The position numbers and the translations under genes were made by a program. This document shows positions 1 through 6,558 of a stretch of 41,356 nucleotides of DNA, piece by piece. Origin of the DNA: Acidobacteriota bacterium. Its GTDB lineage: Bacteria > Acidobacteriota > Blastocatellia > Pyrinomonadales > Pyrinomonadaceae. Every line of letters begins with the position of its first letter. Position 1 is the stretch's first letter. The notes beneath the pieces are model-generated. The model had not been told where the DNA came from and searched no databases. It saw nothing but the letters and a program-made list of their open reading frames with translations. Location of the stretch: positions 1-41,356 of the forward strand of contig JAFAVK010000050.1 in NCBI GenBank assembly GCA_019242475.1, given 5' to 3'.

Positions 1-87
1 GGGCGCTATAACTCCGAGGGCGTACCGCCGAGGGCACCGGCGGCGAAAGCTGAGACGAAGAAGGCCGTGAAGAGACGCGCGGCTTAA
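1..87 (+). CDS. C-terminal fragment of an unidentified protein (possibly a transposase)
   Basis: An open frame enters from the left window edge and ends in TAA at 85-87, giving 28 residues with a Lys/Ala/Arg-rich tail (ending KKAVKRRAA). The start and nearly all of the protein lie outside the window, so no family can be assigned from it. Two short direct repeats follow within 60 bases of the stop, an arrangement that resembles the end of an insertion sequence. A transposase is therefore possible, but that is inference from context only. It could equally be the tail of an ordinary chromosomal gene, or not a gene. Confidence 0.35.
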   Translation, partial: GRYNSEGVPPRAPAAKAETKKAVKRRAA

Positions 88-96
88 ACTGCAAAC

Positions 97-141
97 CGGA
101 CATCTAATGTGCTACTAAATGCGGACATCTTCACGTGCTAC
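97..141. repeat. Two direct repeats, possible insertion-sequence end
   Basis: CGGACATCTAATGTGCTAC (97-115) is followed by a near copy at 122-141 that begins CGGACATCT and ends GTGCTAC, with about four differing bases in the middle. They lie just after the truncated frame at 1-87. Closely spaced ~20-bp direct repeats are known at the ends of IS21-type elements as transposase-binding sites. The assignment to an IS is inference; the rest of 88-265 shows nothing else I can name. Confidence 0.4.
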
Positions 142-265
142 GAACACGATGACTTGATGGCACTTACCCGGGAGGGGGTTCCACAACTGGCGTCGTGGGG
201 TTCACTTTGCGTCTCCTTCGTGAACCGTAAGCAGGTAGGTAGGCTTTGACATACAGGAACGAACT

Positions 266-634
266 CTAATGAAGCCGCCTACCCTCAGCGCCTTCCGAGT
301 CCAGGGGCAAAGTAAAGTCCCCGCTCTCGGGGATTTCGATTTCCGCGGCCCGCACCACGGCGTCGGCGTTCAGCTCGCCGTAGATGTGTGGGAATAGCTC
401 GCGCCCGCCCTCCGTATTTTCGTAGCGAATCTCCGCCCCGACCCTGTCGGAGTCGATGCTGAGGAGGATTAAGTCCTGCCGGCCGCGGAAACGTGTCTCG
501 GCGACTCTGGCTACCTGCTCGCGCGTCGAGCAGTGGATGAACCCCTCGGCGGCGAGGGACGCCGTCCGGTACGCCCCTTCCGCCTCACCCCTGTCCCACT
601 CCGCGCGCGCGGCGATGTGAAAAATGATTGCCAT
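266..634 (-). CDS. DUF952 family protein
   Basis: A 122-residue cytoplasmic protein. The family pattern is clear: an N-terminal IFHIA, then a Trp, SLAAEGFIHCST around residues 26-37, a DLILLSID stretch, a YENTEGG segment and FPHIYGELNADAV. These match the DUF952 family, a small single-domain fold with no established biochemical role, and the length is typical. The ATG at 634 is preceded by no obvious Shine-Dalgarno sequence; the upstream 30 bases instead hold an imperfect inverted repeat (641-668) shared with another intergenic region of this window. The gene stands alone, divergent from the large gene at 884. Confidence 0.85.
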   Translation of the reverse strand: MAIIFHIAARAEWDRGEAEGAYRTASLAAEGFIHCSTREQVARVAETRFRGRQDLILLSIDSDRVGAEIRYENTEGGRELFPHIYGELNADAVVRAAEIEIPESGDFTLPLDSEGAEGRRLH

Positions 635-640
635 GTCTAA

Positions 641-668
641 GTCACTTTAAGGATTCCGAAAGTAACAC
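641..668. promoter_or_regulatory. Imperfect inverted repeat upstream of the DUF952 gene
   Basis: GTCACTTT and AAAGTAAC (one mismatch as an inverted pair) flank a 10-12 base centre directly upstream of the start codon at 634. Read on the minus strand it gives GTGTTACTTTCGGAATCC, which matches 16 of 18 bases of the left arm region at 6409-6426. A shared operator or dispersed repeat is possible; the function is not known. Confidence 0.4.
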
Positions 669-819
669 AGAACGCGGGCCGCGGATCGCTTACTTTACCG
701 CGCCGGAGGGGAAGTGCGGCGCGGGAGTGGCATCCGCCGCCCGCCCTCTTTCGTCTCACAGTCTCTCCCGGCGCGCGTGGGGTTCGTAAAATGCCACGCT
801 GCCGCCTCGGCGGACGACG

Positions 820-825
820 TATAAT
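820..825 (+). promoter_or_regulatory. Probable -10 box (TATAAT) for the gene at 884
   Basis: A perfect TATAAT, followed by CCGCGC, lies 58 bases before the start codon at 884, which would give a 5' leader of about 50 bases. No good -35 hexamer is visible 16-18 bases upstream. Confidence 0.45.
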
Positions 826-883
826 CCGCGCGCCTTTGCTTTACGTCTTGCCGGATTTCATGCCTGCATTAAACGGGTGATCT

Positions 884-3133
884 ATGGACGGCTTCAAACC
901 CGCGGAGGAGATGGCCGGGAGGGCTTTCGCCCTCGCCTACTTCATCCACGGCGACAGGGGCGTGGCCCTCTCCGTCGTGTGCGAGGCGCTCTCGAAGCTT
1001 GAGGTCGCCGCGGCCGCGCAGGTCAAACGGCTCTACTACACACCGACGCGCCGCCCGCTGTGGCGCCGCTCCGCGCCCCCCGGCGGGCGCACCAGAGTCT
1101 CGCTCAGCGACCTGCACCTGCTCCAGCGGCTCGTCTACGTCGAGTCGGAGCCCTTCGAGCGCGCGCGCGAGCGGAGGCGCGAGGTGCTGCGCGACGACGA
1201 CCTGCTCGTCCACTTCGTCAAACACCTCATCAGAATCTCCATCAGGCGCAACTCCTTCTACGTCGCGCTCGGCGTCAGCCGCCTGCTGCACGACTACAGC
1301 ACGAGCGAGACGATGGAGATTTACAACGTCGTCGTCCAAGACCCCGAGCGGGTCAAAGACGACTACTACTACCGCTCGCGCAAGGGCCGCCTGCTGCAAG
1401 AGGTCAAGGAGCGCTTCGAGGACTTCGTCAGCGTGTGCCGCGTGCAGCGGGGCGAGGAGCGTTTCCAGACTGCGGACTCGCCCGGCGCGTTCGCCGAACT
1501 CGTCGCCGAGTGCCTCCGGCAGTTCTCGCCCTGGCACTCCGCCTGCCCCGTCCCGAGCGGCTACGACCCGACGACCGACGAGATACCCACGCTCTCGTCC
1601 GCGCACCTGGGCGACGAAGACAAGGCGGAGATCAACCGCATCCACGCGGTCGTCCACCCCGACTGTTACGAGCTGCTGACCGGCTCCCTGAGACTGGCGC
1701 CGCCCGCGCTGCGCCTGAGCGTCCCGCGCTTCAACCTCCCCAACGGTAAAAACAATATGCACGGCCCCAAGGACAAGCCGCGCCGGCCCGCGCCCCCGCT
1801 CGGCGGCGACGAGTTCGAAGCGCTCAAACGCACCCTGAGCGAGCAGTCCGCGCGCCGCAGGGCGACGCACGCGAGTCTCCTGTCGGTCGCCGTGGACAGG
1901 GTCGAGCGCGCGCGCCTCGACCTGGAAGTCGCCGGCTCGGTCAGCGTCGCGCTCGACGACGGCGACGAGCTGGTCGAGGTGAGCGCGCTCGACGGCGACG
2001 AAAGGACGCTGCTTGCGACGCACCTGCTGGGCGGCGAGCCGGGCGAAGGCGCCGTGCCGCCCGAGTCGGAGGTCGTGCTCGAAGGCGGCCAGAAGCTGAC
2101 CTTTAAATTCACGCCCGCGCGGGCCGGCTCGAACGACGCCGCGCGGGCGTCGCTCGACATCTCCTACCGCGAGACCGAACGGCTCAAAGCCGCGGCGCTC
2201 TTCCGGCGTCGCCTGTGGCGAAAGATAAACGCGCCCGCCGGCCCCGAGGAACGCCCCGCCTTGCCGTCACCCAGGACGGCGTTCGCCGCGCTCCTCCTCT
2301 TCGTCTTCCTGGGCGCGCTGGCGCTGTACCTCTTCAGGGGCACGCGCGGGCCGGCCGACACGCAGCTCGCGGCGGAGAAGCATCAGCCGCCCGTCACTCA
2401 GACGCCGGACGCCGCAAAGGGAAACGAGAACGTGCCGCCGCCGGCCGGCGGCGCGACTAACACGAACGCGACCGCCAGCTCGCCTCCTTCGTCAACGAAC
2501 ACGACCGGCGGCGGCGGCGCGGCGAAGAACTCTTCACGCAGCGAGACGGCGCGAAGGAACGCGCCGACGCGCGCGGCAAATCCGACGCCGCCGGCGCGAC
2601 CCGACGAGCGCCCGCGTCAAGCGACGACTCCCGAGCAGACGCAGGCCGCTTCGACTCGCGCGGGTTCTGAGGCGGCGGACGGTTCCCTGCCCGCGGCGGG
2701 AGGGCGCGACGGCGAGGCCACCAGGTCGTTCGGACAGGGCGCCGGCGCGACCGCGCTCTCCAACGTGAGGAAGGTGTTCATCGAGGTCGCGGGCGATGGC
2801 GACCTGGGCGGGCAGGCGTCTCGCCTCCTCGCCGAAGGGCTGCGCGAAGGCCGGCGCGTGGCGCCGACGGACGTGAAGGACGAGGCGGACGCCGCGTTCA
2901 AAATGAGCGTAAGCGTCAGGCCGCAAGCCGGCCGCGGCAAGACTGCGCCCGACCCAGACCCCGCGCGGCGCACGGTCGCCGCCTCCGTCCGCCTCGTCAA
3001 CGAGGACGGCGAGGTCATCTGGCCCGCGGGCGGCAAAGGCGCCCGCCTCTACACCGGCACGCTCAAAGACGTGACGGGCAGAATCGCCGCCGACTTACTG
3101 AAAGATGTCCTCAAGTCCGACGCGCGAAAGTAG
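884..3133 (+). CDS. Unidentified 749-residue protein with one membrane span
   Basis: I do not recognise a named domain. Three parts can be seen. Residues 1 to ~290 form a globular N-terminal region rich in charged and aromatic residues with no export signal. Residues ~300-440 are a mixed, beta-looking region. A single hydrophobic span at about 465-485 (TAFAALLLFVFLGALALYLF) follows, flanked by RRRLWRK on the N-terminal side, which predicts N-in, C-out topology. A low-complexity Ala/Thr/Asn/Pro/Gly linker runs from ~490 to ~620. The C-terminal ~130 residues are globular (SNVRKVFIEVAG, then LVNEDGEVIWPAG, then DLLKDVLKS). The layout of cytoplasmic domain, span, disordered linker and outside domain is common in envelope signalling or scaffold proteins, but no function can be assigned. 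The ATG has only a weak ribosome site (GGGTGA). It ends in TAG and converges on the CHAT gene. Confidence 0.75.
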   Translation: MDGFKPAEEMAGRAFALAYFIHGDRGVALSVVCEALSKLEVAAAAQVKRLYYTPTRRPLWRRSAPPGGRTRVSLSDLHLLQRLVYVESEPFERARERRREVLRDDDLLVHFVKHLIRISIRRNSFYVALGVSRLLHDYSTSETMEIYNVVVQDPERVKDDYYYRSRKGRLLQEVKERFEDFVSVCRVQRGEERFQTADSPGAFAELVAECLRQFSPWHSACPVPSGYDPTTDEIPTLSSAHLGDEDKAEINRIHAVVHPDCYELLTGSLRLAPPALRLSVPRFNLPNGKNNMHGPKDKPRRPAPPLGGDEFEALKRTLSEQSARRRATHASLLSVAVDRVERARLDLEVAGSVSVALDDGDELVEVSALDGDERTLLATHLLGGEPGEGAVPPESEVVLEGGQKLTFKFTPARAGSNDAARASLDISYRETERLKAAALFRRRLWRKINAPAGPEERPALPSPRTAFAALLLFVFLGALALYLFRGTRGPADTQLAAEKHQPPVTQTPDAAKGNENVPPPAGGATNTNATASSPPSSTNTTGGGGAAKNSSRSETARRNAPTRAANPTPPARPDERPRQATTPEQTQAASTRAGSEAADGSLPAAGGRDGEATRSFGQGAGATALSNVRKVFIEVAGDGDLGGQASRLLAEGLREGRRVAPTDVKDEADAAFKMSVSVRPQAGRGKTAPDPDPARRTVAASVRLVNEDGEVIWPAGGKGARLYTGTLKDVTGRIAADLLKDVLKSDARK

Positions 3134-3145
3134 GGGCGGCGAAAG

Positions 3146-3187
3146 AAGGGGCGGCACAGGCGAAGCGTGTCGCCTGTGCCGCCCCTT
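3146..3187. terminator. Bidirectional hairpin terminator between convergent genes
   Basis: A perfect 18-bp inverted repeat (arms 3146-3163 and 3170-3187, loop AGCGTG) lies 13 bases after the stop of the gene ending at 3133. The arms begin AA and end TT, so each strand has a short T run after the stem. Confidence 0.75.
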
Positions 3188-3206
3188 CGGTTTCACCCTC
3201 GGACGA

Positions 3207-3230
3207 GGCCCGCGCTTGGAGGCGCGGGCC
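3207..3230 (-). terminator. Short GC-rich hairpin after the CHAT gene
   Basis: A perfect 9-bp stem (GGCCCGCGC at 3207-3215, GCGCGGGCC at 3222-3230, 6-base loop) sits 3 bases past the stop codon of the minus-strand gene. It has no T run of its own and may act together with the hairpin at 3146-3187. Confidence 0.45.
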
Positions 3231-3233
3231 GAG

Positions 3234-6191
3234 TCACCTCGGCTCGCCCTGTAGCACGAAGGCAGACCAGTAGTAAGGCGACTGCCAGCGCTTGTCCTGC
3301 CAGACCGAGACCTGCGCGGCCCTGAGCGCCCCGGCCGGCGAGAGATGCTCTCGGCCGAGCATGGCCTTGTAGAGCTTCGCCATCAGCTCGGCGGTCGCCA
3401 GGTCGTTCACGTCCCACAGGCTCACGACGACGCGCGACGCGCCGGCGTACATGAACCCCTGCGTCAGCCCGACGAGCCCCTCGCCCTTCGTCTGCTTGCC
3501 GAGCCCCGTGCGGCAGCCGCTCAGCACGACGAGTTCGGCCGGGAGCCGCAGGCGGAAGATTTCGCTCGCGCGCAGGAACCCGTCCTGCCCGCGCCCCTGC
3601 TTATCCACGAGCGAGAGGACGACGCCGGACAGCTCCGGGTGGTCGTTGTTGAGCAGCCCGTGCGTGGCGAAGTGTATGAAGCGGTACTGGCCGAGCGAGT
3701 CGCTCGTCGCCGTCGCGCGGCTCGCGTCGAAGTCCAGAGCCTCCTCGCGCTCCTGCGGCGGGATGAGCGCGGCGATGGCGTCCGCCTCCTGCCGCGTGAA
3801 CGGCAGGCGCGGGATCGTTCGCCCTTCGACCGAGGCGCCCGCCTCCACGAAGGCGCGCGTGACTTCGTCCGACGCAGCGGCGCGCGCGCCGTCCGCCGGT
3901 TTGGGCGTCGCCGCGCCGCCCTTCCCGGTCAGGACGGCCTTGACGCGCTCGTCCTCTTTTTCAAAGACGGGATCGGCCAGCACCGCGATGCCCTTCGCCG
4001 CGGGCTTGCGGCCCTGCTGCTCGCGCCGCAGCTCGGCGAGTGCAGACGCCGAAGGCGCGTTGACGATCTCGTGTTTGAAGACGAGCGGGCGCGCCGGGTC
4101 GGTCGGGTCGGGGAGCGCGGCGAACGGAACCTGGTGCAGTACGTCGTCGCCGACGACGAGCAGGCGCTTCGTGCCGAGCTGCGCCGCGGCGGGGCCGAGC
4201 AGTAGGCGGCTCAACTCGGCGCCGACCTGCGGCAGCTCCGCGTCCGCACGCTCGACGCGCGCCCGCTTCTCCTCGGGCGTCTCGAACTTCACGCGCTGCG
4301 CGCGCGCCGTCAGCAGCTCGTAGTAACGCAGCGCGGTCTTCTCGATCTCGGCGCGCGGCGGCAGGGCGAAGCTCGCCGCCGCGTCGGCCGAGACCACCCA
4401 GAGGTAGCTGCCGCGCTCGCCGAGCGAGTATTCGAGCAGAAGCGTTTCGGGGTCGAGCACCTGTTTCTGAATCTCGGCGAGGCCGAGCAGTTGCGGGCGC
4501 GTCAGCGCCGCGTAGCGGGGGCTGCTCGCGCGGATACGCGCCTCGCTCTCCTGGTAGCGCGCGACCAGCGCGTCGATCTCCTTCTGCGACGCCGCGAGCT
4601 GCGCGTCCGTGTGCGGCCCCTTCTCAAGCTCCCAGCGGGCGCGCGTGGCGCCGTTGATCTGCTGCTGAGCCTGGCGCTCCTGCCGGAGCAGCGCGGGGTC
4701 TACGTCCTGGCGCAGGTTGACGCGCGCCTCGTTGAGCTGGTCGAGGAGGAGGCGCGCGTGCGCCTGCTCGCTGGCGCGCAGGGCAGCCGCCGCGTAGCCG
4801 CGCGCCGGGTCTTGGTGGTCGAGCTTCATCAGCAGGCGGACGTAGAGCTTGTAGTAGTCCTCGTTGAAGGAGAGGAACGTGGCGCGATCCTCTTCGCCGA
4901 CGAGGTCGCCGCGGACGGACTCCAGGATGTCGAGGCACTCTTCCATCCTGCCCGCCGCGTCCGCCGTGCGGCCGAGGCCGTCGAGCGCCTGGGCCATCAT
5001 GAAGAGCGTCATCGCCTCGCCGCGCCGGTAGCCGACGGCGCGGGCGATGGCGTTCGAACGCGACACGTAGTCGAGCGCCTTCTGGTAGTCGCCCTCCGCC
5101 AGGTAGACCGTGCCGATGTTGTTGAGCGTCGCCGCCTCGCCCTGCTGGTTCTTCGTCTCGCGCCGGAGCACGAGCGCGCGCTCGAAGTAGTCGAGCGCGG
5201 TCTTGAAGTCCTTGGCTTTGTTGTAGGCGTTGCCGATGTTGTTGAGCGCCACCCCCTCGCGCGCGCGGTCTCCGATCTGCTGAAAAATCCGGAGCGCCTG
5301 CCCGTAGTATTCGAGGGCGGCCGGCACGTCGTGGAGCTGCTCTTCGTAGAGGAGGCCCGTGTTGATGAGGATCGAGCCCTCGTCGGAGCGGTAGCCCAGC
5401 TCGCGCGCGACGGGGAGCATCTGGCGGTTGAGTTCGAGCGCCTTCTGCGTCTCGCCCAGCTCCGAGTAGACCGACGCCATGTTGCCCTGCGCCTCCAGCT
5501 CGCCCGACCGGAAGCCGACCGCGCGCGCGACCGCCAGCGCCCGGTCGAGCGTGTCGAGCGCCTTCTGGTACTGGGTCAACTGGATGTAAATCCTCCCGAC
5601 CCTGATCATGTCGCCCGACTCCTCGTTGTGCGCGCCCACATCGCGCCAGAGCGCCGCCGCCTCTTCGAACTTCGCGATGGCGTCGCGCCGCCCCTGCGCG
5701 GTGTTCTGCGCGACGAGCTGCTCGGCCTCGGTCTCCGTCACGTCCGCGCGGAAGCGCTTCCTGTCCCCCTCGTCCGCGGCCCGCAGCTCGACGGCCGCCA
5801 ACTGATACCGGCTCGCGCCGGGGCCGCGGGCCGCGTTGCGGATGTCGATCCGGTAAGCGCCCGGCGCGTCGGCCACCAGCGCCACGTCCATCTGCGACTG
5901 CGCGTGCGGCGTCTGGTTGATACTGAAGAGCGGCTTGCCGTCCGGCCCGAAGAGGCTCAGGACGAGGCCCGGCTTCTGCGGCCCCCAGACGAGGTGCAGC
6001 AGTTGCCCCGCCTGCAAGTTGAAGGAGTAGTCCTGGCTCTCGCCGGCGGCGACCTCACGCTCGACCGGCGCGTTGAGTTCGAGCGCGGTCGGCTCCGCCT
6101 GCGCGAGCGCGGCGCGCCCGGCGGCGGGGAGGAGCGACAGGGCGGCGCCGAGGAAAAGAGAAAAGAGGCGCGGGAGTGGTCTGGCGGGCAT
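3234..6191 (-). CDS. Secreted PPC-TPR-CHAT protein (caspase-like peptidase fold)
   Basis: A 985-residue protein predicted to leave the cytoplasm: an N-terminal signal peptide (MPARPLPRLFSLFLGAALS, Ala-rich to about residue 30) is followed at ~38-135 by a PPC-like beta domain (YSFNLQAGQ, FGPDGKPL, GAYRIDI). Residues ~160-410 hold at least six tetratricopeptide repeats with the usual A-L-Y/F and NN/G-I-G patterns. A helical stretch to ~560 leads into a C-terminal CHAT domain. The expected catalytic pair is present: His844 in HFATHG and Cys893 in LSGCRTG, followed by GEGLVGL and the closing YYWSAFVL motif. CHAT domains are clan CD (caspase-like) proteases or scaffolds; the substrate is unknown. 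The ATG at 6191 has a good ribosome site (AAGGAG, 8-base spacing). It is monocistronic and divergent from the DUF1800 gene. Confidence 0.9.
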   Translation of the reverse strand: MPARPLPRLFSLFLGAALSLLPAAGRAALAQAEPTALELNAPVEREVAAGESQDYSFNLQAGQLLHLVWGPQKPGLVLSLFGPDGKPLFSINQTPHAQSQMDVALVADAPGAYRIDIRNAARGPGASRYQLAAVELRAADEGDRKRFRADVTETEAEQLVAQNTAQGRRDAIAKFEEAAALWRDVGAHNEESGDMIRVGRIYIQLTQYQKALDTLDRALAVARAVGFRSGELEAQGNMASVYSELGETQKALELNRQMLPVARELGYRSDEGSILINTGLLYEEQLHDVPAALEYYGQALRIFQQIGDRAREGVALNNIGNAYNKAKDFKTALDYFERALVLRRETKNQQGEAATLNNIGTVYLAEGDYQKALDYVSRSNAIARAVGYRRGEAMTLFMMAQALDGLGRTADAAGRMEECLDILESVRGDLVGEEDRATFLSFNEDYYKLYVRLLMKLDHQDPARGYAAAALRASEQAHARLLLDQLNEARVNLRQDVDPALLRQERQAQQQINGATRARWELEKGPHTDAQLAASQKEIDALVARYQESEARIRASSPRYAALTRPQLLGLAEIQKQVLDPETLLLEYSLGERGSYLWVVSADAAASFALPPRAEIEKTALRYYELLTARAQRVKFETPEEKRARVERADAELPQVGAELSRLLLGPAAAQLGTKRLLVVGDDVLHQVPFAALPDPTDPARPLVFKHEIVNAPSASALAELRREQQGRKPAAKGIAVLADPVFEKEDERVKAVLTGKGGAATPKPADGARAAASDEVTRAFVEAGASVEGRTIPRLPFTRQEADAIAALIPPQEREEALDFDASRATATSDSLGQYRFIHFATHGLLNNDHPELSGVVLSLVDKQGRGQDGFLRASEIFRLRLPAELVVLSGCRTGLGKQTKGEGLVGLTQGFMYAGASRVVVSLWDVNDLATAELMAKLYKAMLGREHLSPAGALRAAQVSVWQDKRWQSPYYWSAFVLQGEPR

Positions 6192-6558
6192 TCTTCAATC
6201 TCCTTCTCTTCAGGGCGTAAGGTTGTGCGCGTCGGGTTGAGACGGCAGGGACGTGGCTACGCCGGCACGGGGTCTCGACGCGAGCCCATGCCGACGCGAA
6301 TTTACCACAACCGAATTTCACCCGCCGCCCCCATACCGGAGCCGGCCGCAGCTCCCGAACGCGGCCCCTCCGAAATCCGATCATCACCCGACCCGCAGGT
6401 CGCCAGCGTGTCACTTTCGGAATTCGAACGCGCGGCCCGCCCACGACACGCCGCCGGATAATTTTCTGAAAGTGACACGCGCGCGCCGCCGGCCCTGCCT
6501 CATGCTTCGGCGCGGGCCGGGGTGAGCTTTTTAAAGTCTCGCAGGAAGGATGCAAAGT
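6192..6558. other. Divergent intergenic region, no gene
   Basis: About 367 bases separate the CHAT and DUF1800 start codons. The region must hold both promoters, but I see no clear -35/-10 pair on either strand. The main feature is the 13-bp inverted repeat at 6406-6480. Short open frames here lack ribosome sites and recognisable protein character. Confidence 0.5.
6406..6480. promoter_or_regulatory. 13-bp inverted repeat GCGTGTCACTTTC in a divergent promoter region
   Basis: GCGTGTCACTTTC at 6406-6418 is mirrored exactly by GAAAGTGACACGC at 6468-6480, with 49 bases between. The left arm continues as GGAATTC and so matches the element near 641-668. The placement, 79 bases before the DUF1800 start, and the symmetry suggest a paired protein-binding site that could loop. 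It could also be the ends of a small degenerate repeat element. Confidence 0.45.

Noticed and set aside
869..2023. Long open frame antisense to the 749-residue gene
   Set aside because: Arg/Ala/Val-rich translation typical of the reverse complement of a high-GC gene; no domain and no ribosome site.
4491..6461. 656-codon frame antisense to the CHAT gene
   Set aside because: No domain; the minus strand carries the TPR and CHAT motifs and a good ribosome site.
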